From: Gemmatimonas groenlandica
GTDB taxonomy: Bacteria > Gemmatimonadota > Gemmatimonadetes > Gemmatimonadales > Gemmatimonadaceae
Direction of reading: 5' to 3'
DNA length: 64,000 nt
Assembly (NCBI RefSeq): GCF_013004105.1
Contig: NZ_CP053085.1
Location: 4,216,001-4,280,000, forward strand
The translations under genes were made by a program, and so were the position numbers. Shown one piece after another: positions 1 to 8,883 of this stretch. The first letter of the stretch is position 1. The number at the start of each line of letters is the position of its first letter. The notes beneath the pieces are model-generated. The model saw nothing but the letters and a program-made list of their open reading frames with translations. It had not been told where the DNA came from and searched no databases.

Positions 1-140
1 TCGCCCTCCAGCGTCATGGCGGTGAAGGCCGGCGCCGGAGCGCCCAACGACGGCGCTTTCGGGGTGGCACTGCGTTCGCACGCCGAGAGCGCGACACCGG
101 CCAGAAACGCGAACAGTCCTGCGCGTGCGAAGCGTGGCAT
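1..140 (-). CDS. Thioredoxin-fold lipoprotein (N-terminal part, cut by window edge)
   Basis: This gene runs off the left edge, so only about 46 N-terminal codons are visible. The start is the ATG at 140, 10 bp after the stop of the TonB receptor gene on the same strand. The N-terminus is a lipoprotein signal (FLAGVALSAC), which predicts a lipidated cysteine at about residue 20. It continues as APSLGAPAPAFTAMTLEG, the usual beginning of TlpA/AhpC-TSA-type thiol-disulfide proteins. Likely role: a membrane-anchored periplasmic thiol reductant or metallochaperone-like protein, expressed with the receptor. The catalytic CxxC would lie outside the window, so the family call rests on the first strand only. 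Confidence 0.55.
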   Translation of the reverse strand, partial: MPRFARAGLFAFLAGVALSACERSATPKAPSLGAPAPAFTAMTLEG

Positions 141-150
141 CAGATCGGGA

Positions 151-2445
151 TCAGAAGGTGTACTTCAGGCTACTGGAATACGTACGCTGCGGAAACGGAT
201 GAAACAGAAAGTACTTCCGGTTCAGCAGGTTGTCCGCGCCGAGCGACGCCGAAACGTGCGTGCCGAAGCGGTAGTTCGCGTGCGCGTCGGCCACGAACCA
301 AGCGCTGAATCCCTGATACACGTTGGGGTTCAGATCGGCATTGTCGAGCGTGGTCCATACGGCGTCACTGTAGCGCCCGCCCAGTGAGATTGCGAGCTTC
401 GACACGGGCCGGTACGTCGCCACGAAGTTGGCGCGCCACTCGGGAATGTTCGGGAGCTGCTTGCCGATGGCCGCGTTGGCCGGCGCCGTGGCGCTGGCGC
501 GCCCCGACGTCGCCAGCGTACGGGCATCGAGATATGTCGCGCTGCCCGACAGCTCCAGACCGGGGATCAGGACGTCGTGCTCGGATACTACCAGTTCGAC
601 ACCACGCGCCCGCACATGATCGACATTGGAGATGAACGAATAGAACGTCTGCGATCCGGGAACCAGCGGCTGGAACTGCGAGATGATCGCGTCGTGTACA
701 TCGTCGTGGAACAGCGCGAGTTGCACGCGACTGCGTGCGAACGCGTGTTCGATGCGCACTTCACTCGCCAGTACGTTGTCCGGCTTGAGGTTCGGATCGG
801 GCGACGTGAACGTCACCCCAGTCGTCACCAGCTGATACAGCTCGGCAGCCGTGGCAAACCGATAAGCCTTGGCGACCGAGGCGCTGAGTGTCCAATCGCG
901 TGACATGGTCCACGCCAACGATGCCTTCGGGGAGAAGCGCGACGCGTCGACATCGGGCTGCGTGACACGCGTGCTCCCGTTCACATTCAACCCGTCAAAG
1001 CCGCGCCACTGCTCGTAGCGGCCACCGAGCGTGAGGCGCAGCATGGGCGTGATGCGCCAGTGGTCCTGTACCCACAGCGCGGTCGTGCGCGTCTTGCCGT
1101 CGCCCTGCGACGCCACGGTGGTGGTTACCGGGTCCGACACCCGCCAGTTCGCGGTGTTGTAGGTCGGGTTGGAGAGCGTGTACTGGTCCACATGCGCGCC
1201 GAACGTCACCGTGTGAGCTGCCAACGCGCCACCCTTGTGCCACGCCGCCTTCACATCGGCCGTTCGCCAGCCGGTACCGGAGAGCACCGCAACGCGCCCC
1301 GCGTCGCCGAACGTCGGCGTGGTGGCGGCGGCGGTGGTGGGGAAACGCTGCCGATCGGTGTCCATCGTGTAGCTCGTACCCACGACTTCGACGTCCCAAT
1401 CGCGTTTCGTGTCGGTGCGTAGCGAGAAACTCTGCGCGTTGTGTTGCTGCAGCAGTCCGTAGTTACCGCTCGCGAAGCCGGCGAGTCCCGCGTAGCTGGG
1501 CGCGCCGGTACGCGCGAGATACGTTTCCACGCCGGCGTCCGCGTCGTTCTGCCAGAAACCATACGTGTAGGCAGCACGCATCGTCGGCGTGATGTCGTAC
1601 GCGAGCTTGATCTTCGCATTCGTCATCTGCGTGTGCAGCAGTCCCGTCGCACCCAATACGTTGGCCGCAGCATTCAGCTTGTTGGTGGCGGCATAGCCGC
1701 CGGTGGTATTCGCCGGAAAGGTGGCGCCGGTGACATACGTGAGGGGCTGGCCTTTGCTGTCCTGATAATTGCCGCTGAGCGACACGGTCAGCTTGCCGAA
1801 GCGGTTCGCCACACGGGCCGACGTCTGCGACGTGCCGTACGTGGTGTTGGTACCGTACAGATCGAACGGCATCAGCGACTGCGACTGCGCGATCGAGCCT
1901 TCGAACTTGTCCGGCAGTCGCGTGGTGATCTCCATGACCGCTCCCATCGAGTTGCCGGGATACGCCGCCGAGAACGGGCCGTACATCATGTCCACCCGAT
2001 CGATTTCTTCAGGTGCCACCAGACCCCAGCGAGGGCCGCCGATGGTGTTGTTGTTGGCGATCAGCGCCGACAGTGGTACGCCGTCGGCGAACACCAGGCT
2101 GCGCGCACTCGAGCTGACGCCCCACACGCGGGTGCCCATCACGGCCTGCGTGTCGCCGTTGTTGCGCTTTCGGATGAACACGCTGGGTAGGTATTTCACC
2201 GCGTCCGGCGTGTCCATGAGGTTCACGGTTTCTTCGACGCGTTTGGCGGTCACGCTGGCGCTCACGGGCATGGTGAGGCGGGTAAGGGCCGGGCGCGTAT
2301 CGCGGTCGGCGGTGACACGCATGCCGCCGAGGGTGGCCACGGTGTCGCGGCGGGTGGAGTCTTTCCCGACAGGCTTCGTCGGCGGAGTCTGCGCACGGGC
2401 GGTGCCGGCGACCAGCAGGGCGCCGAGCAGGGTCACGAGCTTCAT
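151..2445 (-). CDS. TonB-dependent outer-membrane receptor
   Basis: This 764-residue protein is a normal length for a TonB-dependent transporter. It has a Sec signal peptide ending near AGTARA-Q (about residue 19) and a plug domain at roughly 60-180. The plug contains DTPDAVKYLPSVFIRKR and the VDMMYGPFSAAYPGNSMGAV segment typical of plugs. A long beta-barrel follows and ends in the aromatic C-terminus SLKYTF that BAM recognises. It imports a ligand across the outer membrane using TonB-ExbBD energy. The substrate cannot be read from sequence. Its neighbours (a His/Cys-rich membrane protein upstream and a thioredoxin-like lipoprotein downstream, same strand) make a metal or metal-chelate plausible. 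That is inference only. Confidence 0.9.
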   Translation of the reverse strand: MKLVTLLGALLVAGTARAQTPPTKPVGKDSTRRDTVATLGGMRVTADRDTRPALTRLTMPVSASVTAKRVEETVNLMDTPDAVKYLPSVFIRKRNNGDTQAVMGTRVWGVSSSARSLVFADGVPLSALIANNNTIGGPRWGLVAPEEIDRVDMMYGPFSAAYPGNSMGAVMEITTRLPDKFEGSIAQSQSLMPFDLYGTNTTYGTSQTSARVANRFGKLTVSLSGNYQDSKGQPLTYVTGATFPANTTGGYAATNKLNAAANVLGATGLLHTQMTNAKIKLAYDITPTMRAAYTYGFWQNDADAGVETYLARTGAPSYAGLAGFASGNYGLLQQHNAQSFSLRTDTKRDWDVEVVGTSYTMDTDRQRFPTTAAATTPTFGDAGRVAVLSGTGWRTADVKAAWHKGGALAAHTVTFGAHVDQYTLSNPTYNTANWRVSDPVTTTVASQGDGKTRTTALWVQDHWRITPMLRLTLGGRYEQWRGFDGLNVNGSTRVTQPDVDASRFSPKASLAWTMSRDWTLSASVAKAYRFATAAELYQLVTTGVTFTSPDPNLKPDNVLASEVRIEHAFARSRVQLALFHDDVHDAIISQFQPLVPGSQTFYSFISNVDHVRARGVELVVSEHDVLIPGLELSGSATYLDARTLATSGRASATAPANAAIGKQLPNIPEWRANFVATYRPVSKLAISLGGRYSDAVWTTLDNADLNPNVYQGFSAWFVADAHANYRFGTHVSASLGADNLLNRKYFLFHPFPQRTYSSSLKYTF

Positions 2446-2633
2446 AAACGTGGTCAGGATAGGAGTACGGGCGCTCTCCCCGCGCTCACACCGGCCCCGC
2501 GCGACGCCGGATGGCGAAAGGCAGGGCGGGAGCTGTCAGGAAAAACACGAGAGGGGCGACGCACGCGTAAAAGCCTTCACGCGGCGTCGAAGTCGGCAGG
2601 AGACCAGCGGGTGCGGCAAGGCCGGAGAGGGCC

Positions 2634-3065
2634 TTAGGCGCGCACCCCGGGTGGCGGGCCGTTCGCAAACGGCAGCGCGTGGGCCGGGCGCACTGGTACG
2701 CGCGTGAGCACGATCGCAGCCTGCACGCTCGCCTGGCGCGAGAGGACTTCCTCGATCGTAACATCGACGCGGGCCACGACATTCGCGGTCATGGTCGAGC
2801 ACTGACCGAGACAGGTGCAGCACGGGTGTCCCTCGTGCTCGGGCTCGGCGGTCTCGGCGGCCGGCGCCGACGCGGAGGCGCCGGCGTGCGACGCGGCATG
2901 CTCGTGATGCGTCAGGTTCGCCGCATGTGCCGGGGCGGTAGAGGTCACCGCGCCCATCCCGGAATGCATCGCACACGCAAAGAATCCGGCTGGCTCGATG
3001 AGCGCAGTCGAGAACCAGACCGCCCAGAGGCTGATCAGGACCCGGTACCAGATGGGATGCCGCAT
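2634..3065 (-). CDS. Small His/Cys-rich membrane-anchored protein of unknown function
   Basis: This 143-residue protein begins with a hydrophobic segment at about residues 7-30 (signal or anchor). It then has a His-rich stretch (THHEHAASHAGAS) and a Cys/His cluster (GHPCCTCLGQCS), and ends in a Pro-rich tail. Cysteine and histidine spacing of this kind suggests exported metal binding, resembling the small DUF2946-like proteins found near TonB receptors. The family assignment is tentative. It is the first gene of a probable three-gene minus-strand unit with the TonB receptor and the thioredoxin-like lipoprotein. The 188-bp gap before the receptor holds no convincing gene. No enzyme motif is visible. 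Confidence 0.6.
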   Translation of the reverse strand: MRHPIWYRVLISLWAVWFSTALIEPAGFFACAMHSGMGAVTSTAPAHAANLTHHEHAASHAGASASAPAAETAEPEHEGHPCCTCLGQCSTMTANVVARVDVTIEEVLSRQASVQAAIVLTRVPVRPAHALPFANGPPPGVRA

Positions 3066-3130
3066 GCGTAATTAACGGTAGTTCACACTGACGAACTGGG
3101 GAAGAGAGGGGGTCTGGCCCCGTCCACTTC

Positions 3131-3886
3131 ATGACATGGGAGTCGCTCACGACTATGCGTGGCACACCAGGCAGTCCTTTCCTGACGCACCTCGAATTGC
3201 GCGAGGAGCGCATTCAGCCCGGCGTGCATCCGTTCGAGATTCCGCTGCTGCAGCACCCGCTATCCCTCGAGTTCACCACGCCGGTGACGTTTCTGGTGGG
3301 TGAGAACGGATCGGGGAAATCCACGCTGCTGGAGGCGCTGGCGTGGAGCGTGGGATTTGGCGCGCAGGGCGGTAATCGCGATCATCAGTTCGCCGAGGAG
3401 GCCGACGGGTACGAACTGGGTCGTGCGCTTCGTCTGGGCTGGCGCCAGCGAACCACCGAAGGCTTCTTCATGCGCGCCGAAACGTTCTTCAACTTCGCGA
3501 GCACGCTGGAGTCGCTGGACAGCAACTTCGCGCGCTACGGCGGTGAGTCGTTGCACCGCAAGTCGCACGGGGAAGCGTTTCTGTCGCTGTTCGAACATCG
3601 CTTCGACGATGGGCTGTTCCTGCTCGATGAACCCGAGGCCGCGTTGTCGCCGCAACGTCAACTCGCCTTTCTGCAGATCCTGCATCGTCTCACGGTCACG
3701 CGTGAGGCGCAGTTCGTGATCGCCACGCATTCGCCGATGCTGCTCGCCTTCCCCGGCGCCACGGTGTTCAGTCTCGACGATGGTGTGATCGAGCAGGTCG
3801 ATTATCGCGACACCGACCATTTTCGCGTGACGCGGGATTTCCTGGCCGCGCCGGAGCGTTTTTTTCGCTATCTGTTTGAGGACTGA
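3131..3886 (+). CDS. AAA/ABC-type ATPase (AAA_15/AAA_21-like)
   Basis: This 251-residue stand-alone nucleotide-binding protein of the SMC/ABC-like predicted ATPase class has all core motifs. They are Walker A GENGSGKST (57-65), a signature-like SHGEAFL (145-151), Walker B LFLLDEPEAAL (162-172) and the H-loop ATHSPM (His 200). There are no membrane segments and no fused nuclease. Family members are cytosolic ATPases of mostly unknown role, some in toxin or defence pairs, but no partner is adjacent here. The ATG at 3131 gives the full frame. A second in-frame ATG at 3155 is preceded by GGGAG and is an equally good start. Confidence 0.85.
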   Translation: MTWESLTTMRGTPGSPFLTHLELREERIQPGVHPFEIPLLQHPLSLEFTTPVTFLVGENGSGKSTLLEALAWSVGFGAQGGNRDHQFAEEADGYELGRALRLGWRQRTTEGFFMRAETFFNFASTLESLDSNFARYGGESLHRKSHGEAFLSLFEHRFDDGLFLLDEPEAALSPQRQLAFLQILHRLTVTREAQFVIATHSPMLLAFPGATVFSLDDGVIEQVDYRDTDHFRVTRDFLAAPERFFRYLFED

Positions 3887-3907
3887 ATTGGGCGGTAGTA
3901 TTGCCCG

Positions 3908-5188
3908 ATGACTGATCTCTCTCGTCGTGATCTGCTGGCAGGCGCCGCTGGATTCCTCGGCGGTGCCGCCCTGGCCGGACTTCCGCTCGCCGTCGAAGGA
4001 CAAGGCGGTGCCCCGCCAACCGCGCCCTCGACGGTGCCGCCGCCGCCAGCGCCGCCACGTCCGGTCGCGCCGCTCGACGCCACGAAGATGCCCGGCGCGC
4101 CGACGGCGGCGCTGGGGGCGCGATCGGAGTACTTCGCCCCAACGCGCATCCCCAATGGCACGCCGGTCGGCAGCTCGCGAACGCCGCTGCAGGATCTCAC
4201 TGGCACCATCACGCCGAGCGATCTGCACTTCGAACGCCATCACGCGGGGATCCCCACGCTCGACCCCGAGCGGCACACGCTCACGATTCACGGACTGGTG
4301 GATCGTCCGATGTCCTTCACCGTGGCGGACATCAAGCGCTTCCCGCAGATCACGCGCACGTACTTCATCGAGTGCTCGGGCAACGGCGGCGCGGGCTATC
4401 GCGATCCGAAGCCGGACACCACGCCGCAGCCGCTGGCCGGCCTGTTCAGCACCTCAGAGTGGACCGGCGTACCACTCGCCACGTTGTTTCGCGAAGTCGG
4501 CGTGAAGTCCGATGCCTCGTGGTTTCTGGCTGAAGGCGGAGACGCCTGCAAGCTGGCGCGCTCGATTCCGATCGCGAAAGCGTGGGACGATGCCATGATC
4601 GTGTGGGCGCAGAATGGCGAGCCGCTGCGTCCCGCGCAGGGCTACCCCATGCGCTTGCTACTGCCCGGCTTCGAAGGGAACAGCAACGTGAAGTGGCTCC
4701 GGCGTCTCGAACTCGGCACCAAGCCATGGATGACGCGTTGGGAAACGTCGAAGTACACCGACCCGATGCCTGATGGCACGGCGCGCATCTTCACGTTCGA
4801 GATCGACGCGAAGTCGGTGATCACGTCGCCCTGCTATCCGAACATGATCACGGCGCGCGGCTGGCGCAGTGTGAACGGGCTCGCCTGGAGTGGGCGTGGT
4901 CGCATCACCCGTGTCGAAGTGAGCATCGACGGCGGCACGTCCTGGCACGACGCGGAACTGCTGAACACGCCGCAGCCCAAGTCGACGGTTCGCTTTCAGT
5001 ACATGTGGAATTGGCAGGGCACCGACGCCACGCTGTTGAGTCGCGCCACCGACGACGCCGGCTACGTGCAGCCTACGCGTGCCGCGATGGTCGCCGAGCG
5101 CGGCGAGTTCACCGACTATCACTACAATCAGATCATCGGCTGGAAGGTCGATCGCAGCGGAGCCGTCACGTTCCACGGAGCGACCTGA
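3908..5188 (+). CDS. soxC: Tat-exported molybdopterin sulfite/sulfane dehydrogenase, SoxC-like
   Basis: This is a 426-residue sulfite-oxidase-family molybdoenzyme. The N-terminus has a twin-arginine signal (SRRDLLAG, residues 5-12), followed by a Pro/Ala-rich linker to about residue 60. The Moco-binding domain holds the HHAGIP motif (111-116) and the molybdenum-ligand cysteine in FIECSGNG (Cys156). The C-terminal part has the Mo-co dimerisation fold (VSIDGGTSWHDA). The sequence looks closer to SoxC than to plant-type sulfite oxidase. It sits 2 bp upstream of a cytochrome c gene, matching the SoxCD arrangement, in which SoxC passes electrons to the SoxD cytochrome in the periplasm. No soxXYZAB genes lie in this window, so the substrate could be sulfite or another sulfur compound. 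Confidence 0.85.
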   Translation: MTDLSRRDLLAGAAGFLGGAALAGLPLAVEGQGGAPPTAPSTVPPPPAPPRPVAPLDATKMPGAPTAALGARSEYFAPTRIPNGTPVGSSRTPLQDLTGTITPSDLHFERHHAGIPTLDPERHTLTIHGLVDRPMSFTVADIKRFPQITRTYFIECSGNGGAGYRDPKPDTTPQPLAGLFSTSEWTGVPLATLFREVGVKSDASWFLAEGGDACKLARSIPIAKAWDDAMIVWAQNGEPLRPAQGYPMRLLLPGFEGNSNVKWLRRLELGTKPWMTRWETSKYTDPMPDGTARIFTFEIDAKSVITSPCYPNMITARGWRSVNGLAWSGRGRITRVEVSIDGGTSWHDAELLNTPQPKSTVRFQYMWNWQGTDATLLSRATDDAGYVQPTRAAMVAERGEFTDYHYNQIIGWKVDRSGAVTFHGAT

Positions 5189-5190
5189 TC

Positions 5191-5835
5191 ATGCGCCCAA
5201 TGCCTCGGATGTGCACGCTCGTTGCGGTTGCCCTCTCCGCCTGTTCTCCCTCGCCGAATGACCGTACCGACGCGACGAATGCATCGTTTGCCTCGTACGA
5301 TGCGGGCGCCGTACCCGGTGGTCCCGGTTCCAAGCAGTCGTACGCCCTAGGGCACCTGGCTGCTGACTCCGCCATCGCGGCGATGAATCAGGACATCGGC
5401 CCTGACGGTGTGGAGCTTCCCGCGGGGCGTGGCTCGGTGCAACGCGGCGCCGTGGTGTACGCGGCACAGTGTTCGCAGTGTCATGGAGCCAAGGGAGAGG
5501 GACTGCCCACGTTCCCCAAGCTGGTGGGGCGCGATTCAGCCGGCGCTCCCACGCCGGAGTTCCAGTTTGCTACGAAGAACAAGACCAAGACGATCGGCAA
5601 CTACTGGCCGTACGCCACGACGCTGTTCGATTACATCAAGCGTGCGATGCCGTTCGCCACGCCGGGCTCGATGACCGACGACGACGTGTATGCGGTGACC
5701 GCGTTCCTGTTGTCGGCGAATGCCGTCATTCCCGACACGACCACGCTCGACGCCGTAGCGCTTCGCGCCATCCGCATGCCGGCGCGTGATCATTTCGTGC
5801 CGGACAACCGCAAACCCACCGCCACCACCAAATAG
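5191..5835 (+). CDS. c-type cytochrome lipoprotein, SoxD-like partner of the SoxC-like enzyme
   Basis: This 214-residue protein starts at the ATG two bases after the molybdoenzyme stop. The frame is open further upstream, but that part overlaps the molybdoenzyme and looks non-coding. The signal peptide ends in ALSAC (lipobox Cys18), so it is probably membrane-anchored in the periplasm. There is one haem c site, CSQCH (94-98). RAMPFATPGSM supplies the probable axial methionine (Met153), followed by the usual last helix MTDDDVYAVTAFLL. It probably accepts electrons from the upstream molybdoenzyme and passes them to a terminal oxidase. Its stop (TAG) overlaps the GTG start of the next gene by one base. 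Confidence 0.85.
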   Translation: MRPMPRMCTLVAVALSACSPSPNDRTDATNASFASYDAGAVPGGPGSKQSYALGHLAADSAIAAMNQDIGPDGVELPAGRGSVQRGAVVYAAQCSQCHGAKGEGLPTFPKLVGRDSAGAPTPEFQFATKNKTKTIGNYWPYATTLFDYIKRAMPFATPGSMTDDDVYAVTAFLLSANAVIPDTTTLDAVALRAIRMPARDHFVPDNRKPTATTK

Positions 5836-7142
5836 TGAAACGCCGCGTCACGCGCGCTCCCGTCCACGCCGTTGCGCATCACAAGCGGGGCATCACGGCA
5901 CGCTTTGCCGCGATGCGCGTGGCCGGGGCCAGTGCGTTGGCGTCGGTGCTCGCGGTGCTGGGGCCGGGCTTGCTGGCGGGGCTCTCCGATGACGATCCGG
6001 CGGGCATCACGACGTATTCTATTCTGGGCGCCGAGCATGGCTATCGGCTGCTCTGGATCATTCCGGCGTCCACGATCCTGCTGGTGCAATTCCATCTCGT
6101 GGCGGTTCGTATCGGTGCGGCCACGGGCAAGGGCTTCGTGGCGGTGGTGCGAGAGCGCTGGGGCCGAACATGGGGCTACGCGGCCGTCTTCGGGCTCGTC
6201 TTCGCCAACTTCGGTACCATCTGCGCCGAGTACGCCGGCGTAGCCGCAGCCGGTTCGCTGATTGGATTGCCGGCGTGGCTGAGCGCGATCGCCGCCGGGA
6301 CGCTGATCACGCTGGTGGTGGTGTTGGGATCGTTCGCCCGGGTGGAGAAAGTGTTGTTGGCGATATCGGCCACCCTCGCGCTGTACGTGGTCGACGGCAT
6401 TCTGGCCGGGCCCGTGTGGGCCGAGGTCGCATACGGATCGGTCGTGCCGCGCATGCCGGTGAGTCGCGACGGCTGGATTGCGCTGGCAGCGTCGCTGGGC
6501 ACGACACTCGCGCCATGGGGGCTGGCGTTCATCCAGTCGTACGCGGTGGACAAGAAAATCACCATGGCCTCGCTGCGATGGGAGCGCGTGGACGTGGTGG
6601 TGGGATCGGCGCTGACTGGCATCGTCGGGCTCGCCATCGCGGTGGCGTGCGCGGCCACGCTGCACCAAGCGGGCGTGCACATCGTGGATGCGGGTGACGC
6701 GGCCGCCGCGCTGCGTCCCCTGGCGGGATCGTTTGCGACGCTCTTTTTCGGGGTCGGCCTGTTGGGATCGTCCCTGTTGGCCGCGGCCATCGTGCCGATC
6801 GCGACGTCGTACTCGATCGCCGAAGGCGTAGGCGAGCCGGCGTCGCTGGATCTGGATTCCAAACATTTTCATTGGTTCTATGCCGCCTTCGTCGGGCTCA
6901 CGGTGGCCGGCGTCGGTGTGGTCGCCGTGCCGGGGCTTCCGCTCATTCAGTTGATCTACAGCAGTCAAGTGTTGAACGCGGTGATGTTGCCGTTGCACAT
7001 CGTCGCCTTGCTGCTGTTGGCGGGAAACGCTGAGATTATGGGAAGCGCGCGCTCGTCAACGGGCGCGCGATTCCTGGGTTGGATCAGTTTCGTGCTCGTA
7101 CTGGCCTGTCTCGGCGGCATGGCCTGGAGTTGGATCGGCTAG
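5835..7142 (+). CDS. NRAMP (SLC11)-like divalent metal transporter with variant metal-site motifs
   Basis: This 435-residue membrane protein has about 11 predicted helices and starts with GTG inside the upstream stop (TAGTG). Helix 1 carries GPGLLAGLSDDDPAGITT, where NRAMP manganese/iron carriers have DPGN. The helix-6 position reads GTTLAPWG (222-229) instead of the usual methionine-proline-histidine segment. Both departures suggest a substrate preference unlike classical MntH. NRAMP-related magnesium transporters are known to lose the helix-6 methionine, so Mg2+ or another hard ion is a possibility (inference). It is translationally coupled to the cytochrome gene, although the functional link is unclear. 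Confidence 0.8.
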   Translation: MKRRVTRAPVHAVAHHKRGITARFAAMRVAGASALASVLAVLGPGLLAGLSDDDPAGITTYSILGAEHGYRLLWIIPASTILLVQFHLVAVRIGAATGKGFVAVVRERWGRTWGYAAVFGLVFANFGTICAEYAGVAAAGSLIGLPAWLSAIAAGTLITLVVVLGSFARVEKVLLAISATLALYVVDGILAGPVWAEVAYGSVVPRMPVSRDGWIALAASLGTTLAPWGLAFIQSYAVDKKITMASLRWERVDVVVGSALTGIVGLAIAVACAATLHQAGVHIVDAGDAAAALRPLAGSFATLFFGVGLLGSSLLAAAIVPIATSYSIAEGVGEPASLDLDSKHFHWFYAAFVGLTVAGVGVVAVPGLPLIQLIYSSQVLNAVMLPLHIVALLLLAGNAEIMGSARSSTGARFLGWISFVLVLACLGGMAWSWIG

Positions 7143-7173
7143 CCCGTTTGCATACAACCTTGTCCAGTGTCTC

Positions 7174-7950
7174 ATGTCGACATCACGTCGTGTAGTCCGT
7201 GCGGCAGCCCTCACGGCTGGCCTGTCGCTGTTCGCGCTCAGCGCACAGGCGCAGGAGGCACCAAAGCGGCCGTACGAATTTGCCGGCGATTTCTCACTCG
7301 CGGCCAGTCAAGGAAATCAGCAGGTGACCACGATCGCGCTCGGTCAGCGCTACAGCTACAAGTTCGCGCACTGGAAGTTTTCGCAGAGCGCCGCAGCGCT
7401 CCGTGGTACGGCCAATGGCGTGCGCAATGCGGAGCTCTATCAGCTTTCGCTGCGTAGCGATTACGACATCACCAAGAAGCTCACCGCGTATCTGAGTGCC
7501 TCCGGGTTGCGTAATACACCGGCCGGACTCAACAGCCAGCTCCTGGAAGGGGTGGGACTCGGCTACCAGTTCATCGACACCGAGCGCGACAAGCTGCAGT
7601 TCTCGCTTGGGCTCGGCGCGTTGCAGCGCAGCTTCGTAGGCGACGCCGAATCGCAGAGCGATTTCGTAGGGAACGCCAGCGGTAACTATCGCCACGCTTT
7701 CTCGAAAGCGGCGTATCTCGAGCAGACCGCCACGTTCACGCCGAACTTCACCACGAGTGATGCGTGGCTGCTGACTGCGAAGTCGGCGGTGGTCGCTCCG
7801 CTGTCGGCGCGTTTCGGCATCAAGGTGGGATATCTCGTGAACTTCAACAACGCGCCGCCGTTACTGCCGCCGGTGAATGGTGTGGCGCAGACGGTGCGTT
7901 TCAAGAAGTTCGATGGATTGCTGACCACGGGCGTCCAGTTCACCTACTGA
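7174..7950 (+). CDS. DUF481 outer-membrane protein (YdiY-like)
   Basis: This 258-residue exported protein has a signal peptide cleaved near ALSAQAQ (about residue 27). It then has alternating amphipathic strands typical of DUF481 beta-barrels (FAGDFSLAASQGNQQVTTI, LEGVGLGYQFIDTERDKLQF) and the C-terminal aromatic VQFTY. Family members are salt- or stress-induced outer-membrane proteins without a known enzymatic role. The ATG at 7174 is 31 bp after the transporter gene. Its stop TGA overlaps the ATG of cysM (TGATG), so the two are probably co-transcribed although unrelated in function. Confidence 0.85.
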   Translation: MSTSRRVVRAAALTAGLSLFALSAQAQEAPKRPYEFAGDFSLAASQGNQQVTTIALGQRYSYKFAHWKFSQSAAALRGTANGVRNAELYQLSLRSDYDITKKLTAYLSASGLRNTPAGLNSQLLEGVGLGYQFIDTERDKLQFSLGLGALQRSFVGDAESQSDFVGNASGNYRHAFSKAAYLEQTATFTPNFTTSDAWLLTAKSAVVAPLSARFGIKVGYLVNFNNAPPLLPPVNGVAQTVRFKKFDGLLTTGVQFTY

Positions 7951-8852
7951 TGCATTCCACGATCGATCGCACGATCGGCAATACTCCGCTGGTCCGTTTG
8001 CAGCGCATTCCCGGAGCCGACGTTGCCGCGCGCGGCACGGTGATCCTGGGAAAGCTCGAGGGAAACAACCCGGGCGGTTCGGTGAAGGACCGTCCGGTGT
8101 TGTCGATGATCCGTGGCGCGGAGGCGCGCGGCGAGATTCATCCGGGCGACCGGCTCATCGAAGCCACGAGTGGGAACACCGGCATCGCGATGGCCATGAT
8201 TGCGGCGATGACGGGCTATCGCATGACGCTCATCATGCCTGACAATCTCAGCGCCGAGCGTCGCGCCAGCATGCGGGCCTACGGCGCCGAGTTGATCCTC
8301 ACGCCCGCCGTGCAGGGCGGGATGGAGTACGCGCGCGACCTCGCCATGACCATGCAGGCGAACGGCGAGGGGCGCGTACTCGACCAGTTCGCGAACCCCG
8401 ACAATCCGCGTGCGCACTACGACACGACGGGACCGGAGATCTGGCGCGATACGCAGGGCGGCATCACACACTTCGTGAGTGCGATGGGCACCACCGGCAC
8501 GATAATGGGGGTGTCGCGGTTTTTGCGCGAGCAGGAGGCGGGTGTGATGATCGTCGGCGCGCAGCCATCGGAGGGCTCGCAGATCGCGGGCATCCGGAAA
8601 TGGTCGCCGGCGTATCAGCCGAAGATCTATCAGCCGTCCGAGGTCGATCGCATCGAACAGGTGTCGCAAGCCGACGCCGAGGAGATGGCGCGGCGACTGG
8701 CAGCGGAGGAGGGGATCTTCTGCGGCCCGTCGGCGGCCGGCGCGTGTGTGATCGCGTTGCGCGTAGCCGCTGAGGTGGAGAACGCGACCATCGTGTTCAT
8801 CGTGTGCGATCGCGGGGATCGGTACTTGAGCACGGGGTTGTTTCCGGGTTAA
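7950..8852 (+). CDS. cysM: Cysteine synthase B / O-acetylserine sulfhydrylase
   Basis: This 300-residue PLP enzyme makes L-cysteine from O-acetylserine and sulfide (CysM also accepts thiosulfate). Visible features are TIGNTPLVRL near the N-terminus, EGNNPGGSVKDR with the PLP lysine at 46, the phosphate/substrate loop EATSGNTG (71-78), and GTTGTIMG for PLP phosphate binding. The EGNNPGGSVKDRP wording is more CysM-like than CysK-like. Length is normal for CysM. The start ATG at 7950 overlaps the stop of the DUF481 gene, whereas a longer upstream frame would run through DUF481. The gene is followed by a long palindromic repeat. Confidence 0.93.
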   Translation: MHSTIDRTIGNTPLVRLQRIPGADVAARGTVILGKLEGNNPGGSVKDRPVLSMIRGAEARGEIHPGDRLIEATSGNTGIAMAMIAAMTGYRMTLIMPDNLSAERRASMRAYGAELILTPAVQGGMEYARDLAMTMQANGEGRVLDQFANPDNPRAHYDTTGPEIWRDTQGGITHFVSAMGTTGTIMGVSRFLREQEAGVMIVGAQPSEGSQIAGIRKWSPAYQPKIYQPSEVDRIEQVSQADAEEMARRLAAEEGIFCGPSAAGACVIALRVAAEVENATIVFIVCDRGDRYLSTGLFPG

Positions 8853-8883
8853 TGGGCGCCGTAGCTCTGAGCGAGGAGTCGAG

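Noticed and set aside
2446-2633. Hidden small gene between the TonB receptor and the His/Cys-rich protein
   Set aside because: Frames there are short, Arg-rich and without a start or ribosome site that fits.
5790-6998. Minus-strand frame of 402 codons over the NRAMP gene
   Set aside because: It is antisense to a gene with clear transmembrane helices and a valid overlap start, and has a very high Arg/Gln/His content.
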